The notes below the pieces were generated by a model. It was not told the DNA's origin, searched no databases, and saw nothing but the letters and a program-made list of their open reading frames with translations. A program made the position numbers and the translations under genes. DNA of 64,000 bases from the NCBI GenBank assembly GCA_021777035.1, contig JAIQZR010000010.1:62001-126000 (forward strand). Direction: 5' to 3'. This document shows positions 53,396 through 63,125 of this stretch, one piece after another; the first letter of the stretch is position 1, and the number at the start of each line of letters is the position of its first letter. The DNA comes from Candidatus Scalindua sp. (GTDB lineage: Bacteria > Planctomycetota > Brocadiia > Brocadiales > Scalinduaceae).

Positions 53396-53620
53396 TCACT
53401 TTGAAATATAACGAACACCTTTTACGACAAGCCAGACAAAACCGGCAGATGCAGAGATACCTCCCAGGACAGCTATGACCAGGTGTGGATTGCCAAGATC
53501 ACGCTCATAAGCAAGCATTAAAAGCCCTGAGAACAGGAAAAACAAGGGCAGAATATACCATTTCCCGTATTTCTTTACTTTGACCGAATGTTCACATTTT
53601 TCACATTTACCAAAAGCCAT
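53396..53620 (-). CDS. Small zinc-ribbon-like membrane protein
   Basis: Not recognised. From ATG 53620 (MAFGKCEKCEHSVKVKKYG) it has 74 aa; a start six codons earlier is also open. One CxxC pair near residue 6 could be half a zinc site. Two hydrophobic helices follow (LPLFFLFSGLLMLAY and LVIAVLGGISASAGFVWLVV) with a basic end. It lies 64 bp upstream of parA on the same strand. It could anchor the ParA pair to the membrane (inference). Confidence 0.5.
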   Translation of the reverse strand: MAFGKCEKCEHSVKVKKYGKWYILPLFFLFSGLLMLAYERDLGNPHLVIAVLGGISASAGFVWLVVKGVRYISK

Positions 53621-53638
53621 TTTTTCTCTAAATACCAC

Positions 53639-53973
53639 TCACTAATTTCTATTCTTGTTCTTCTACCAGGCAAGGATACATTTCCTACATTAGAAATTCA
53701 ATCTATTTGTGCAATTCATTTCTCAAAACATATCTGCTTGTTTTCTGTAACTGGCCAACTAGTAATCCCTAATCGATACTTCGGCGCCCAAAGAATATAA
53801 TATTGACAATGCTGTATTGTATATGATAATTTGTGAGGCCGCTTCGTTTCCTGCTCCTTATATTGATGCCGTGAGAACAAATCAGACCGTAACAGTGGGA
53901 TATTTTTACGTTGGGGCTTTTATATTCTGGCAAAGTCCAAAGGAAGTGTTTTTTACATTTATGGACAAAGTTG
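53639..53973. other. Divergent intergenic region before the polysaccharide locus
   Basis: Contains several overlapping open frames on both strands (53817-54053 forward, 53769-54083 reverse), none with a ribosome-binding site or known motif. Promoters for the small membrane protein/parA unit and for the sugar transferase must be here. Nothing else is recognised. Confidence 0.4.
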
Positions 53974-55398
53974 ATGCCGACCAGAAAATTACTACAAACA
54001 ATGCAGTCGAGAAGATTACCAATAATATTTGTTTTACTTCGAATTATAACTGACATTTGTGTGACTTTTTTTGTTTTAATCACCGTATATACATTAAGAC
54101 ATTATACAGATCTAATCCCAGGTACAGATTTAATCCCAGGAGTTGAAATTGTAACAGTTAGTACACCAAATTTTCCGCCATTTCTCAAGATGTCGGTTTA
54201 CTTTGCCCCACTTTTTGCGGTTGTAAATGCACTTGCCGGACATTACGTAATTTCTACGAAAAGAGGAATACGTGAAGTTCCCGGTTTAATAGTCTCTGCT
54301 ACTGCATGGATTGCTACTATTAATTCACTGCTTTTCTTTGTAATGGGCACCGACTTCTTTTCACGTTTGGTTTTAGCGTGGAGCTGGGTCGGGGTTATAT
54401 TCTTATCCTCTGTTGGAAGACTGCTTGTAGCAAAACTAGAAGTTTTCACACGTGAGAAAGTTAGAACAAAAATTCTAATACTTGGTGAAGGAGAAATCCC
54501 TGAAAGGTTATCACAAATAATTTGCAAGAGTGGTGTAAAAATAGCGAAAGAGTGGGAAGGCAAAGCAGACGCAACAGAAATTTGGGACGCAAGAACAATG
54601 GTTGGGCCAGAAGAAAATGCATCTGTTGTTTTAACCTGGTGTAGAGAAAATCATGTGCGTTACTTTACAATACCAAGCGCACTAATGCTGCAAACCAGAA
54701 ATGTAGTGACGCATGAGGTCGCAGGTCTATCAGTAGTTGAATTTAAGTCAACCCCCTTAGATGGATGGGGAGCACTAGTAAAAAGAATTTTTGATTTTTT
54801 TGGGTCCATAATTGCGTTAATCATTTTTTCTCCCTTACTACTACTATGCGCTATTGCAATCAGGCTTGACTCACGTGGTAGCATAATATTCAAGAATACA
54901 CGTGTTGGATATAGAGGGAAAATTATTAAAGTTTGGAAATTTAGAAGACTTAAAACAGAAATGTGTGTTGACTCCGAAAATGATTCATATGCGTCACAAT
55001 ATGAAAAAGAATTGATTTCTAGTGAGAAAAACAAGAGGAAAGGCCCACTTTATAAAATAGTAAACGACCCAAGGGAGACAAGAGTAGGGACGTTTTTAAA
55101 CAGAACATCTCTTGATGATCTTCCTCAACTTTGGAATGTACTTATAGGAGAAATGTCATTTGTAGGCCCTCGTCCTCATCAAGTACGAGAAGTAGCAAAG
55201 TATGAGCCTTGGCAAAAAAGATTATTTGCTGTTCGCCCCGGTATTACCGGCCTTGCTCAAGTTAGTGGAAGAGATGATTTGAATTTTGACGAAGAAGCCA
55301 AATTAGACATAGAGTATATAGAACTATGGAGTCTTTGGGATGATATTATAATAATATGTAAAACATTTTTTGCAATTTTCGTAAGGGCTTTAAAATAG
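53974..55398 (+). CDS. Undecaprenyl-phosphate sugar-1-phosphate transferase (WbaP/EpsE-like)
   Basis: Initiates a surface polysaccharide by moving a sugar-1-phosphate to undecaprenyl phosphate. Started at ATG 53974 it has 474 aa; ATG 54001 and an upstream TTG are alternatives, with no decisive ribosome-binding site. The N-terminal half has four membrane helices and a degenerate CoA-binding-like domain. The C-terminal half is the transferase domain: membrane re-entrant helix (KRIFDFFGSIIALIIFSPLLLL), WKFRRLKTEM, and the catalytic TSLDDLPQLWNVLIGEMSFVGPRP and RPGITGLAQVSGR. It is the only forward gene in the locus, divergent from parA and convergent with glycosyltransferases. Confidence 0.9.
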   Translation: MPTRKLLQTMQSRRLPIIFVLLRIITDICVTFFVLITVYTLRHYTDLIPGTDLIPGVEIVTVSTPNFPPFLKMSVYFAPLFAVVNALAGHYVISTKRGIREVPGLIVSATAWIATINSLLFFVMGTDFFSRLVLAWSWVGVIFLSSVGRLLVAKLEVFTREKVRTKILILGEGEIPERLSQIICKSGVKIAKEWEGKADATEIWDARTMVGPEENASVVLTWCRENHVRYFTIPSALMLQTRNVVTHEVAGLSVVEFKSTPLDGWGALVKRIFDFFGSIIALIIFSPLLLLCAIAIRLDSRGSIIFKNTRVGYRGKIIKVWKFRRLKTEMCVDSENDSYASQYEKELISSEKNKRKGPLYKIVNDPRETRVGTFLNRTSLDDLPQLWNVLIGEMSFVGPRPHQVREVAKYEPWQKRLFAVRPGITGLAQVSGRDDLNFDEEAKLDIEYIELWSLWDDIIIICKTFFAIFVRALK

Positions 55399-55553
55399 TT
55401 TATATCCAAAAATAGCGTTGTAAAAGCTGCCCACTGACAGATTCCCTAGGATACTTATTTCGTCTACTTCAATTTTCGTGACTACCACTGGCTTCGTATC
55501 GAACTATTATGTCTAATTTCCATAGCCATGTTACACTGTCCTTTCGTGTGCTC

Positions 55554-56660
55554 TCAATTACTACGGACTGTTTGTTCATAAACATTAACTGTCTGCTCGG
55601 CAATCTTCAGCCAGTTATATTTTTCTGCTATCTGGAGTTGAAAATCTCTTTTCTCAGTACATGAAATACCTTTGACTAAAAGCTTTTTCATTTTATTTTT
55701 CAAGTCATTAATATCACCACATTTAAAAAATCTCTCACTTGGAAGATCAACTTCAAGGTTAGCAGGAATATCGGAAACCAATACAGAAAGGCCGTAGCTC
55801 ATTGCTTCCAGGAGGGCAATGGGAAGCCCTTCGTGATAAGATGGCAGAACAAATAGGCAGGCGTGGGAGAAAAGTTGATTTAAAGGCTCTCCTGTAATAT
55901 ATCCTGTCCTGGTAATCCTTTTGTCCTGATCAATTCTCTCTTTCAGCTCTTTGCTATACTCTGTTTCATGATCCGCATCCCCTGCTATAACCAGTTTACA
56001 GTCGGTATCTATTGACTGAAATGCATCAACAAGCAGATCAAGTCCTTTTTCAGGGACGAATCTGGAAACGGCAATCAGATACTTCCCTGGTCTTACATTG
56101 AGTTTATCAAGGAAACCGGTCTGCTCAGATGACTCCGGCAAAGTCACACCATTGTAAATAATATAGGAACTCTTTTTGCACCGTTTTCTGATTATGCCTT
56201 GTATGACCGTTGATATTACAATAATATTGTCCGCAAATTTCCCCCCGACGTATTCACCAGCACGCAACATGGCCTTTGCCGCTTTTCCCCATTTCTGCCT
56301 GTCATAATCAGGGCCATGGTTTGTTACAACGACTTTAAGGCGGAGCATTTTTGCAAAAGGAACCATAAGCCCCGGGCCGACAGCATGAATATGGATGATA
56401 TCAGCGTTTAGTCTCCGGGCTTTTAAAACGGCAAGAAAGGTGTGAATAATAGCTTCAATACTTTTTTTGTGTGGGGCATAGAGATGGACAAGCTTTACAC
56501 CGTTCCATTCAAGCAGCCTTTTTGATACATAAGGTGTACGCGTTGCGACAAAAACCTCATGTCCCATTTGTGCAATCAAGGGATAAAGCTCCTGACAATG
56601 CTTTTCAACGCCCCCCGGAATGTCAGGTATGCCTCTCGTCCCAGCCACAAAAATCCTCAT
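55554..56660 (-). CDS. GT4-family glycosyltransferase
   Basis: A 368-aa GT-B fold enzyme. The N-terminal domain opens with VAGTRGIPDIPGGVEKHCQ and has HIHAVGPGLMVPFA near residue 95. The C-terminal nucleotide-sugar domain has AVSRFVPEKGLDLLVDAF near residue 195 and the E-x7-E motif SYHEGLPIALLEAMSYG near residue 275. GIPxxPGGVE is typical of GT4 enzymes acting in exopolysaccharide or O-antigen synthesis; donor and acceptor are not predictable here. Its start follows a weak ribosome-binding site. Confidence 0.88.
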   Translation of the reverse strand: MRIFVAGTRGIPDIPGGVEKHCQELYPLIAQMGHEVFVATRTPYVSKRLLEWNGVKLVHLYAPHKKSIEAIIHTFLAVLKARRLNADIIHIHAVGPGLMVPFAKMLRLKVVVTNHGPDYDRQKWGKAAKAMLRAGEYVGGKFADNIIVISTVIQGIIRKRCKKSSYIIYNGVTLPESSEQTGFLDKLNVRPGKYLIAVSRFVPEKGLDLLVDAFQSIDTDCKLVIAGDADHETEYSKELKERIDQDKRITRTGYITGEPLNQLFSHACLFVLPSYHEGLPIALLEAMSYGLSVLVSDIPANLEVDLPSERFFKCGDINDLKNKMKKLLVKGISCTEKRDFQLQIAEKYNWLKIAEQTVNVYEQTVRSN

Positions 56661-56811
56661 TCTATTCTCTATAGCCTGACATGTTAATGGTTATTAATGA
56701 CAAATCTAATTGAATTTAAAAAGCCTGAAAGTCTCTTACCGGTCGCATCTCCTACGATGCTAAAATCATTCCTGCGTGGACTGAAAACCCAACTCTTTTT
56801 GTTAAATATAA

Positions 56812-57816
56812 TCAGGAGGTCAATTCAAGTTCTTTTCCCATCATAACCCGTAGTTTGTTCTTTAAAATCCATTTGATAGCGACACTCATATTCTTCTTTA
56901 TCACTGGCACTGCATTACCGACCATCCAACACTCCTTATTACAGACATCAACCGCTTTACGAACTTCGGACGCCCGTTTACTGTTCCATATGTCTTCGAA
57001 AGTTTGTTCACGAATGTTACCCATTGACATTTTAGAATTCATTCCATTACAAGGGAGCACATCACCGGAAGGGTCTATGAAACAGGACTCTGTACCCGTT
57101 TCACATTTTAAAAACCTCTTTCCTCCCTGTGCATAATTTATAAGGCCATAATTAAAATATGCCCTGAACCATTTTTTAGGTGACTTAGATTTTAACAGTT
57201 CTACTACTAATTTAGAAAATTCATTACTTACAATGTCGGGTTTTTCCAGGCGGTTATCGAGCTTACAAAAATAGTGGGAGTTATGTAGTGTTGCCGTGGC
57301 AAATTCATAACCTAAAGCATCTGACAACTCATAGAGAGGCAACAAATCCTTACAGTTCATATCCTGTACCGTCATACCAAACCCGATATCCTTGATACCC
57401 ATCTTTCTTAATGTTAGCAGTGTCCTTAGCCCTCTATCAAACCCATTACGTATTCCCCTGATAGTGTCATTAGATTTTTGAAGCCCTTCAATACTTATCC
57501 TTATCCCCAGATCCGGATATTTTTTACACAGTTCTATTATTCTTTCTGTAAAGAAGCCATTGGTGCTTATTACGATACGCTTTGTTTTAGGCCGTAACAG
57601 ATTAACAATTTCTGCAATATCCTTTCTGATAAAAGGTTCTCCTCCGGTTATATTTATAAATCTTAACCCCGCAGGTAGTTTCTCAATATCCTGCAATGTG
57701 ATCTCTTTATCAGCCTTTGTAGGATGACGCCAGACATCACACATATTGCATTTTGCATTGCATCTGTATGTGAGTATGACGCATATTTCTTTTGGAAGAT
57801 GAATTGTATGACTCAT
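56812..57816 (-). CDS. Radical SAM protein with SPASM-like C-terminus
   Basis: The N-terminal ICVILTYRCNAKCNMCDVW carries the CxxxCxxC cluster for the SAM-binding [4Fe-4S]. INITGGEPFIRKDIAEIV near residue 55 is the conserved GGEP loop. The C-terminal region CETGTESCFIDPSGDVLPCNG and GNIREQTFEDIWNSKRA, with later Cys in DVCNKECW, fits a SPASM auxiliary cluster domain. Length is 334 aa. Such enzymes in polysaccharide loci may modify sugars or peptides; the substrate here is unknown. It lies between two glycosyltransferase genes. Confidence 0.88.
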   Translation of the reverse strand: MSHTIHLPKEICVILTYRCNAKCNMCDVWRHPTKADKEITLQDIEKLPAGLRFINITGGEPFIRKDIAEIVNLLRPKTKRIVISTNGFFTERIIELCKKYPDLGIRISIEGLQKSNDTIRGIRNGFDRGLRTLLTLRKMGIKDIGFGMTVQDMNCKDLLPLYELSDALGYEFATATLHNSHYFCKLDNRLEKPDIVSNEFSKLVVELLKSKSPKKWFRAYFNYGLINYAQGGKRFLKCETGTESCFIDPSGDVLPCNGMNSKMSMGNIREQTFEDIWNSKRASEVRKAVDVCNKECWMVGNAVPVIKKNMSVAIKWILKNKLRVMMGKELELTS

Positions 57817-57899
57817 TTATAATTTTACTTTCTATAAATTTTACCAATAGACCTATGTGATATTTTTTTATTTCATACTACACATATGTGAATTAGTTA

Positions 57900-59204
57900 T
57901 CAAGATTTCTTAATTACTCTTTGATATATATTCAGCAAATCCTGATAATGTTTTTCTGGATTAAATTCTGACTCTACGAACCTTCTGGCATTTAGTCCCA
58001 TTTTGATACATGCCGCATTATCATAAAAAAGTGTTTTTATCTTCTCGCTTAAATCCTTTGCATTACCAGGTTCAAAGGTAAAGCCGGTTTCTCCGTTTTT
58101 TACTAATTCAGGTATTCCACCTATTCTAGAGCCAATGATTGGTTTTCCCATGGCGAAAGCTTCCAGTGCAGACATAGGATTGTTTTCATACCACTCAGAT
58201 GGGATTACAACGAACATGCTCTTTTGTATTTCCTTATATAAATTTTCACCTTTCATATATCCAAGAAATTTAACATTGTCCATACTATCCAGTTCGACCC
58301 TCTCTTCAAGCTCATCTTTTATTGGTCCATCCCCGATTATTTTTAAGATAATTCTGTTTTCAGTATTTAATATTTTAACTGCCCCGAGCAGCGTATGTAG
58401 TCCCTTTTCAGGCGAAAGCCTGCCATAATAAACAACAGAATTTTCATTACTTATTTCATTTTTTGGATATGTAAACTTTGTTGCGTCTATAAAATTCGGT
58501 AAATGTACTATTTTTTTTGAGAACCCCATCTCTTCTAATTTCTTTTTAAGAAATTTACTCGGAGTAATGAAGAGATCTACATTATCATAAATATCTATTA
58601 GTTTGTGATGAAGAAACATCTCAAAAGCAGCTAACATGCTTTTGCCAAACGATTGTTTTACGCATCTTTTTTTAACAATCTGAAAAAATTTCTTTCCCCC
58701 ACATGCATCACAAGGCTTCCCGTTAGACAGCATAGAATAAGATGCACAAACCATCTTATAATCGTGAAGCGTCATAACAACAGGAACTCCCCTTCTTTTC
58801 AGTTCATGAAGGATAGAAGGAGAAATCTGATGGTGAATATTGTGAAGATGTGCAATGTCTATAGAATATTTGTCCAACAATTTTGAAAGCCTGGTTTTCG
58901 CTTTAAAAGAGTAGAGTATTCGTCCTGCAGTCTTAATCTTTTCCATAATGCCATTACCATTACTATCCAACTCTACATACGGCATAAAATAATTATTGGT
59001 TTCACTGGGCATATTCGCCTGGTGATGCATAGAAAAATAGATGGAGTTATGACCATGAGATTCCATCAGTTTTGAAGTATTAAAATAAACAACTTCACTT
59101 CCACCGCGTAAGTAATGGAATTTATTTATATGAAGAATATTCAATTTTTGTTGCAGTTCTGATGTTTTCTGTATGTTTACTTTAGTCATGATATTTTTTT
59201 GCAT
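57900..59204 (-). CDS. GT4-family glycosyltransferase
   Basis: A 434-aa GT-B enzyme. The N-terminal domain reads KLNILHINKFHYLRGGSEVVYF, with IDIAHLHNIHHQISPSILHEL near residue 105. An insert with a Cys pair is at about 165-185 (GKPCDACGGKKFF), typical of a subgroup with a possible metal site. The C-terminal VVYYGRLSPEKGLHTLLGAV and VIPSEWYENNPMSALEAFAMGKPIIGSR motifs bind the nucleotide sugar. ATG 59189 is an alternative start. Sugar specificity unknown. Confidence 0.88.
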   Translation of the reverse strand: MQKNIMTKVNIQKTSELQQKLNILHINKFHYLRGGSEVVYFNTSKLMESHGHNSIYFSMHHQANMPSETNNYFMPYVELDSNGNGIMEKIKTAGRILYSFKAKTRLSKLLDKYSIDIAHLHNIHHQISPSILHELKRRGVPVVMTLHDYKMVCASYSMLSNGKPCDACGGKKFFQIVKKRCVKQSFGKSMLAAFEMFLHHKLIDIYDNVDLFITPSKFLKKKLEEMGFSKKIVHLPNFIDATKFTYPKNEISNENSVVYYGRLSPEKGLHTLLGAVKILNTENRIILKIIGDGPIKDELEERVELDSMDNVKFLGYMKGENLYKEIQKSMFVVIPSEWYENNPMSALEAFAMGKPIIGSRIGGIPELVKNGETGFTFEPGNAKDLSEKIKTLFYDNAACIKMGLNARRFVESEFNPEKHYQDLLNIYQRVIKKS

Positions 59205-59325
59205 TTAGCAAAAAAGAATATAGTGAAGGGACGCCAGATGTATTTTTTTTGGTGTTATACTTACCATTAAGAAAGATCTGATCGGAAACAATTAATCTGC
59301 TTTAACCTAACAATAACTGCGGAAA

Positions 59326-60504
59326 TTATTTACGCGCGTCAATTTGTAATTGATCAATAAGTCCTAACAAATTTTCTGCCTGTTTGCGCCAGGTGTATCC
59401 TTTATTAACAATCTCAATACCCTCTTTACCCCACTCAGATAAAAACTCTCTATTTTCGTAACAATAATTTATTGCCGCCGCAATTGATTCCGCATTATTA
59501 TTGCTCAGGTAATACGCGCATTTTTTCCTGTCCATTACATTTTTAAAAGTCCACATATCTGTACAGATCACAACCTTTCCCATCGAAATATATTCAATCA
59601 ATTTTATAGGGTTATTATTATTCCAATATTGAATATCCGGATATGCCATAATCGCACAGTCACAATAACTAATATACTTTGGAATTTCAGAATGCGTTAC
59701 AGGGGGCAATAAATAAACCCGTTCTTCTAATTTAAGTTTTTTTATTAATTGTTTGATATCTTCCTTTGCATTGCTGCCAGCGACTGAATCACCTATAAGC
59801 AATAAACAAACCTCCTTATTGTTTATCATGCTTATTGCTTCTATTGTTTCAAATAAACCTCTGTTGTAGGAAATTTCACCATGTTGCATCAAAACAAATT
59901 TCCCTTTTAAGAAAGCAGGTTTATTGTTGTTGCGTTTTTGTGAAAACCTTTCTACATCCACCCCTGAGCCCCATACTCCCACGGCAGAATAAGGAAATTT
60001 GAAATTTTTACAGACTTGCTGCCGGTAATGTTCGGTTATCACAGTCATTCCATGTAAGAAAAGGTTACAATACCAATAACATAATTTCGTATAAGACGCC
60101 ATTAACACATCGAGAAGCGTAGACTCTTGAGATAATGAATTATAAAATGGTGTTCTATTATCGACAATAAATAATGGCTTGTTCTTGCTATTAAATATTG
60201 CGAGTGGAAAGCTAAACCAGATAGAATAAATATCCAATATAATTACATCTGGTTTAAAGCTGAAATAGTTTATGGCAAATTTAATATATCCGTCTATCAA
60301 GAATGAAAAAAGCCTCAGAAACTTCTTCTTAATGACTGCAATCCTTATGTAAGGCATGTTAAATATATTACCATCATCATAACCAACGATAGCAATTTTT
60401 GCGTTGACCCCTTTACGACCCAGCTCTTTACACATTTCCCTCCACGTAGTAATGTGTAATTTATCAATATCTGTCTGCAATCTTGGAAACCATAATATTT
60501 TCAT
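59326..60504 (-). CDS. Glycosyltransferase (GT4-like)
   Basis: A 392-aa protein of the GT-B type, more divergent than its neighbours. The N-terminal domain starts MKILWFPRLQTDIDKLH. The C-terminal domain has FVLMQHGEISYNRGLFETIEAI near residue 205, VCLLLIGDSVAGS and ISYCDCAIMAYPDIQYWNNNNPIKLIEYISMGKVVI near residue 290, with the Glu of the donor-binding motif. Membrane-associated hydrophobic stretches lie near residue 70. It is downstream of the polymerase gene, same strand. Confidence 0.82.
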   Translation of the reverse strand: MKILWFPRLQTDIDKLHITTWREMCKELGRKGVNAKIAIVGYDDGNIFNMPYIRIAVIKKKFLRLFSFLIDGYIKFAINYFSFKPDVIILDIYSIWFSFPLAIFNSKNKPLFIVDNRTPFYNSLSQESTLLDVLMASYTKLCYWYCNLFLHGMTVITEHYRQQVCKNFKFPYSAVGVWGSGVDVERFSQKRNNNKPAFLKGKFVLMQHGEISYNRGLFETIEAISMINNKEVCLLLIGDSVAGSNAKEDIKQLIKKLKLEERVYLLPPVTHSEIPKYISYCDCAIMAYPDIQYWNNNNPIKLIEYISMGKVVICTDMWTFKNVMDRKKCAYYLSNNNAESIAAAINYCYENREFLSEWGKEGIEIVNKGYTWRKQAENLLGLIDQLQIDARK

Positions 60505-60641
60505 AATTATCTTACAAATGTATTAGTATGCGGATATCGTTAGTTTTAAATGATAAACATATTAATATATCTTCTCCTGGAAAGCATTCTAGAATCGTCA
60601 TTTTAAACATCGATTCGGAATCAAAAACTCAAATAAGACAA

Positions 60642-62141
60642 TCAAAATACACCTTTTTTTCTTCCCATAGAAAATATTATAGCGGCCATTACCCAAAATA
60701 GAGCAGAAGTTTGTTCGACCACCCACAACTGTTTATAAAAAGAGGCTATGCAGTATAATAAAATGATCCCGCTGAATCCGAATGATATTGTTTTCCAATA
60801 TTCATCCTCTATTGCAATATAAAATTTCCTATTCATTAAATATATTCTGGCTATTATAACAAAATATAAGCCAAGCCCCAGAAAACCCCATTCAAACATC
60901 ATAAATGCCAATTGAGAGTTAACAAAAGACGTCGCATCTTTTACCAGTCCATTTCCAAGCAGGTATTTAAGCATGTTCCCGGAATGTTCATCCCCCAGCG
61001 CACTAATAGACACACTATTTGGTCCAAAACCGAAGATATAATCGGTCTTGGATTTCATCAAATGCGTCGCAAAAATAATGTTTGCAAATCTGCCTACAGG
61101 TTGACCCTCCCCGGAAAAATGAGATTGATCCGTGAATTCGTCTTGCGGTGACAAAAGCATACCTTCCATGTCATAGCCAAGAAATGTAGTGGTTTTAACC
61201 AGGGCAATATAAACAATAAAAAAAACCAGCGCAATACCAATACCCTTTTTTACATCGGTGAATATTTTCCTGCGTAACATAAACACTACCATTACTGGCA
61301 GAAATAAAAAACTTGCCCTTGAAGATCCAATCAATATCGGGAGAAACAATAAAAAAAATTTGAAAATATCGGTAATACGAATCTTATTTCGCGACATAAA
61401 TGCCATGAGAACACACATAAAACCCATTACGTATAAAGCGGTTATCCCGCTTATACCCGTTGTACCACTGGCAAAATCTAATATATCTGATCCCCCGGCA
61501 GTTTCAAAACCTTGCGCGTTCGAGTCCAATTTCATTTGCAATTCCGGCGTCCAGATAAGGCGCTGTAATAGCGAAACGGGGCCTTGTATTAACGCGGTAA
61601 CAAACAGGAAATTAATGATTTTTTTAAAAAAACCTTCCTCTAAATCGAGATGAATAATACAATAAAAAAGCAGTACCATCCTCAGCATATTACGACAACC
61701 GAGAAGCGTAGATATAAGCGAATTGTGATTTAAGAATGATGAGATTAACCCTCCCGTTACAAATAACAATAATAGATAATCTATAGGACTTTTTTTAATT
61801 TTCTTTTTGTCAAGACTCTTCTGTAGTAAGACTATGCCGACCATTACAACAAACGAGATTTCGATGACCCACGTTACCGTACCCGGAATAAAAAAAAGTT
61901 CATCCGCAAGATAATTGATATAGAACACAAAAATCAATATTAGCCATATACCAGTTTCAGGCTTGATAATTATCATCATCACCGGAATAACAAAAAGACC
62001 AAAAAATGGAATTTTTGATGCCGGGTTAGTGATTGCCATACCAAATAAAATAGCTGCTACTAATACAATTGCGTATGTACTAGTCAACCATTTACTAGTA
62101 GAAACCAGTTTCTTAAACGTGTTATTATTTATCAAATACAT
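60642..62141 (-). CDS. O-antigen polymerase/ligase family membrane protein
   Basis: A 499-aa integral membrane protein with about eleven helices. The large loop in the C-terminal third (about residues 330-400, with FANIIFATHLMKSKTDYIFGFGPNS) matches the Wzy_C domain of WaaL/Wzy proteins, which contains the functional His/Arg residues. It either joins O-antigen to a lipid carrier or polymerises repeat units; sequence alone does not separate these. Genes on both sides are glycosyl and sulfo transferases. Confidence 0.8.
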   Translation of the reverse strand: MYLINNNTFKKLVSTSKWLTSTYAIVLVAAILFGMAITNPASKIPFFGLFVIPVMMIIIKPETGIWLILIFVFYINYLADELFFIPGTVTWVIEISFVVMVGIVLLQKSLDKKKIKKSPIDYLLLLFVTGGLISSFLNHNSLISTLLGCRNMLRMVLLFYCIIHLDLEEGFFKKIINFLFVTALIQGPVSLLQRLIWTPELQMKLDSNAQGFETAGGSDILDFASGTTGISGITALYVMGFMCVLMAFMSRNKIRITDIFKFFLLFLPILIGSSRASFLFLPVMVVFMLRRKIFTDVKKGIGIALVFFIVYIALVKTTTFLGYDMEGMLLSPQDEFTDQSHFSGEGQPVGRFANIIFATHLMKSKTDYIFGFGPNSVSISALGDEHSGNMLKYLLGNGLVKDATSFVNSQLAFMMFEWGFLGLGLYFVIIARIYLMNRKFYIAIEDEYWKTISFGFSGIILLYCIASFYKQLWVVEQTSALFWVMAAIIFSMGRKKGVF

Positions 62142-62256
62142 TGGTGAAAGCGAAGGAATAACATAGGATTGTTATTTTTTTTATGGCAGTAAACGAGAAA
62201 TTGTACTGTAGTGCGGAAATTTGTAAAGTGGAGTTAATGACTTTTGCTCTTATTTG

Positions 62257-63048
62257 CTATTGATCTAACTTTGAAAGTAACTGTCTTGCCTCTTCATAAA
62301 CAGGCATGCACCGTTTCTCTATGATCGATTTTTTCTTCACCGAAAATTGCTCGGCCTTTTTTAGGTTTTTGGGACGAATTGACTCTCCGTATTCAGGCTT
62401 ATAAGGTAAATCAATGAACTTATAAATTAAAGGAAGGATTTGTTCCTTATTTAGGACAAGCTCGTCATAGTCAATCATGAGTATAATTGCATCTCCAAGA
62501 CGTTTCTTCAATTCTAATACTTGAGAAGTTTTTGCATTATAAGAGAGACAGGCGCGTTTTAATCTGCCAATGCCCCAGATACCAAATAACTCATATCGTC
62601 GTTTTTCCTTGCCAGTAAGCAAATCAGAAGCACATCCTTTAAAAAGTTCATTAAGGGCAAATGTTTCCCAATTATTGAGCATCGAATAGACAACAGAATA
62701 CGGATTTCTCAACACCCAGATTATTTTGTACCCGTTGTGTTCAAAATATTCATGGTAATTTTCATTTAAGTAAGTGGTCTGAAAGCAGTAACGCCCTGTC
62801 TGTTTATGGTCAATACATCCTGACAAAATAATGGCAGCGTCCAACTCATCATCATGCCCAAACCAGTAATTTACCATCCCTTCACTCTTGGTAATAATTC
62901 TGGCAAGCATTGTAGTGCCGGAACGTTGGCATCCGGCAACAAGCACTGAATCTGGAAACTTGTCCAACTCCTTAAGTAAATGGCAACCATTTGATCTCAC
63001 ATATTTTGCAAACTTTTGCCAGGAATCTATTCGGTTTATATTTTTCAT
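62257..63048 (-). CDS. Sulfotransferase
   Basis: A 263-aa enzyme transferring sulfate from PAPS. The 5'-phosphosulfate loop is SVLVAGCQRSGTTMLARII near residue 38. A 3'-phosphate region is KIIWVLRNPYSVVYSMLNNW near residue 112 (RxPxxxxxS). YDELVLNKEQIL near residue 205 is conserved in the Sulfotransfer family. It may sulfate the polysaccharide made by the locus (inference), which would give a strongly acidic surface layer. It has a normal length for single-domain bacterial enzymes. Confidence 0.85.
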   Translation of the reverse strand: MKNINRIDSWQKFAKYVRSNGCHLLKELDKFPDSVLVAGCQRSGTTMLARIITKSEGMVNYWFGHDDELDAAIILSGCIDHKQTGRYCFQTTYLNENYHEYFEHNGYKIIWVLRNPYSVVYSMLNNWETFALNELFKGCASDLLTGKEKRRYELFGIWGIGRLKRACLSYNAKTSQVLELKKRLGDAIILMIDYDELVLNKEQILPLIYKFIDLPYKPEYGESIRPKNLKKAEQFSVKKKSIIEKRCMPVYEEARQLLSKLDQ

Positions 63049-63125
63049 TCCTTTTGGACGTCTGAGAGAATGACACTTTGTCTATCAATAAGTTATAATA
63101 TTTCTAGCTTAATATATAAAAATTA

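Noticed and set aside
53817-54053. Forward 78-codon ORF before the sugar transferase
   Set aside because: Overlaps the transferase frame, has no family match and no ribosome-binding site.
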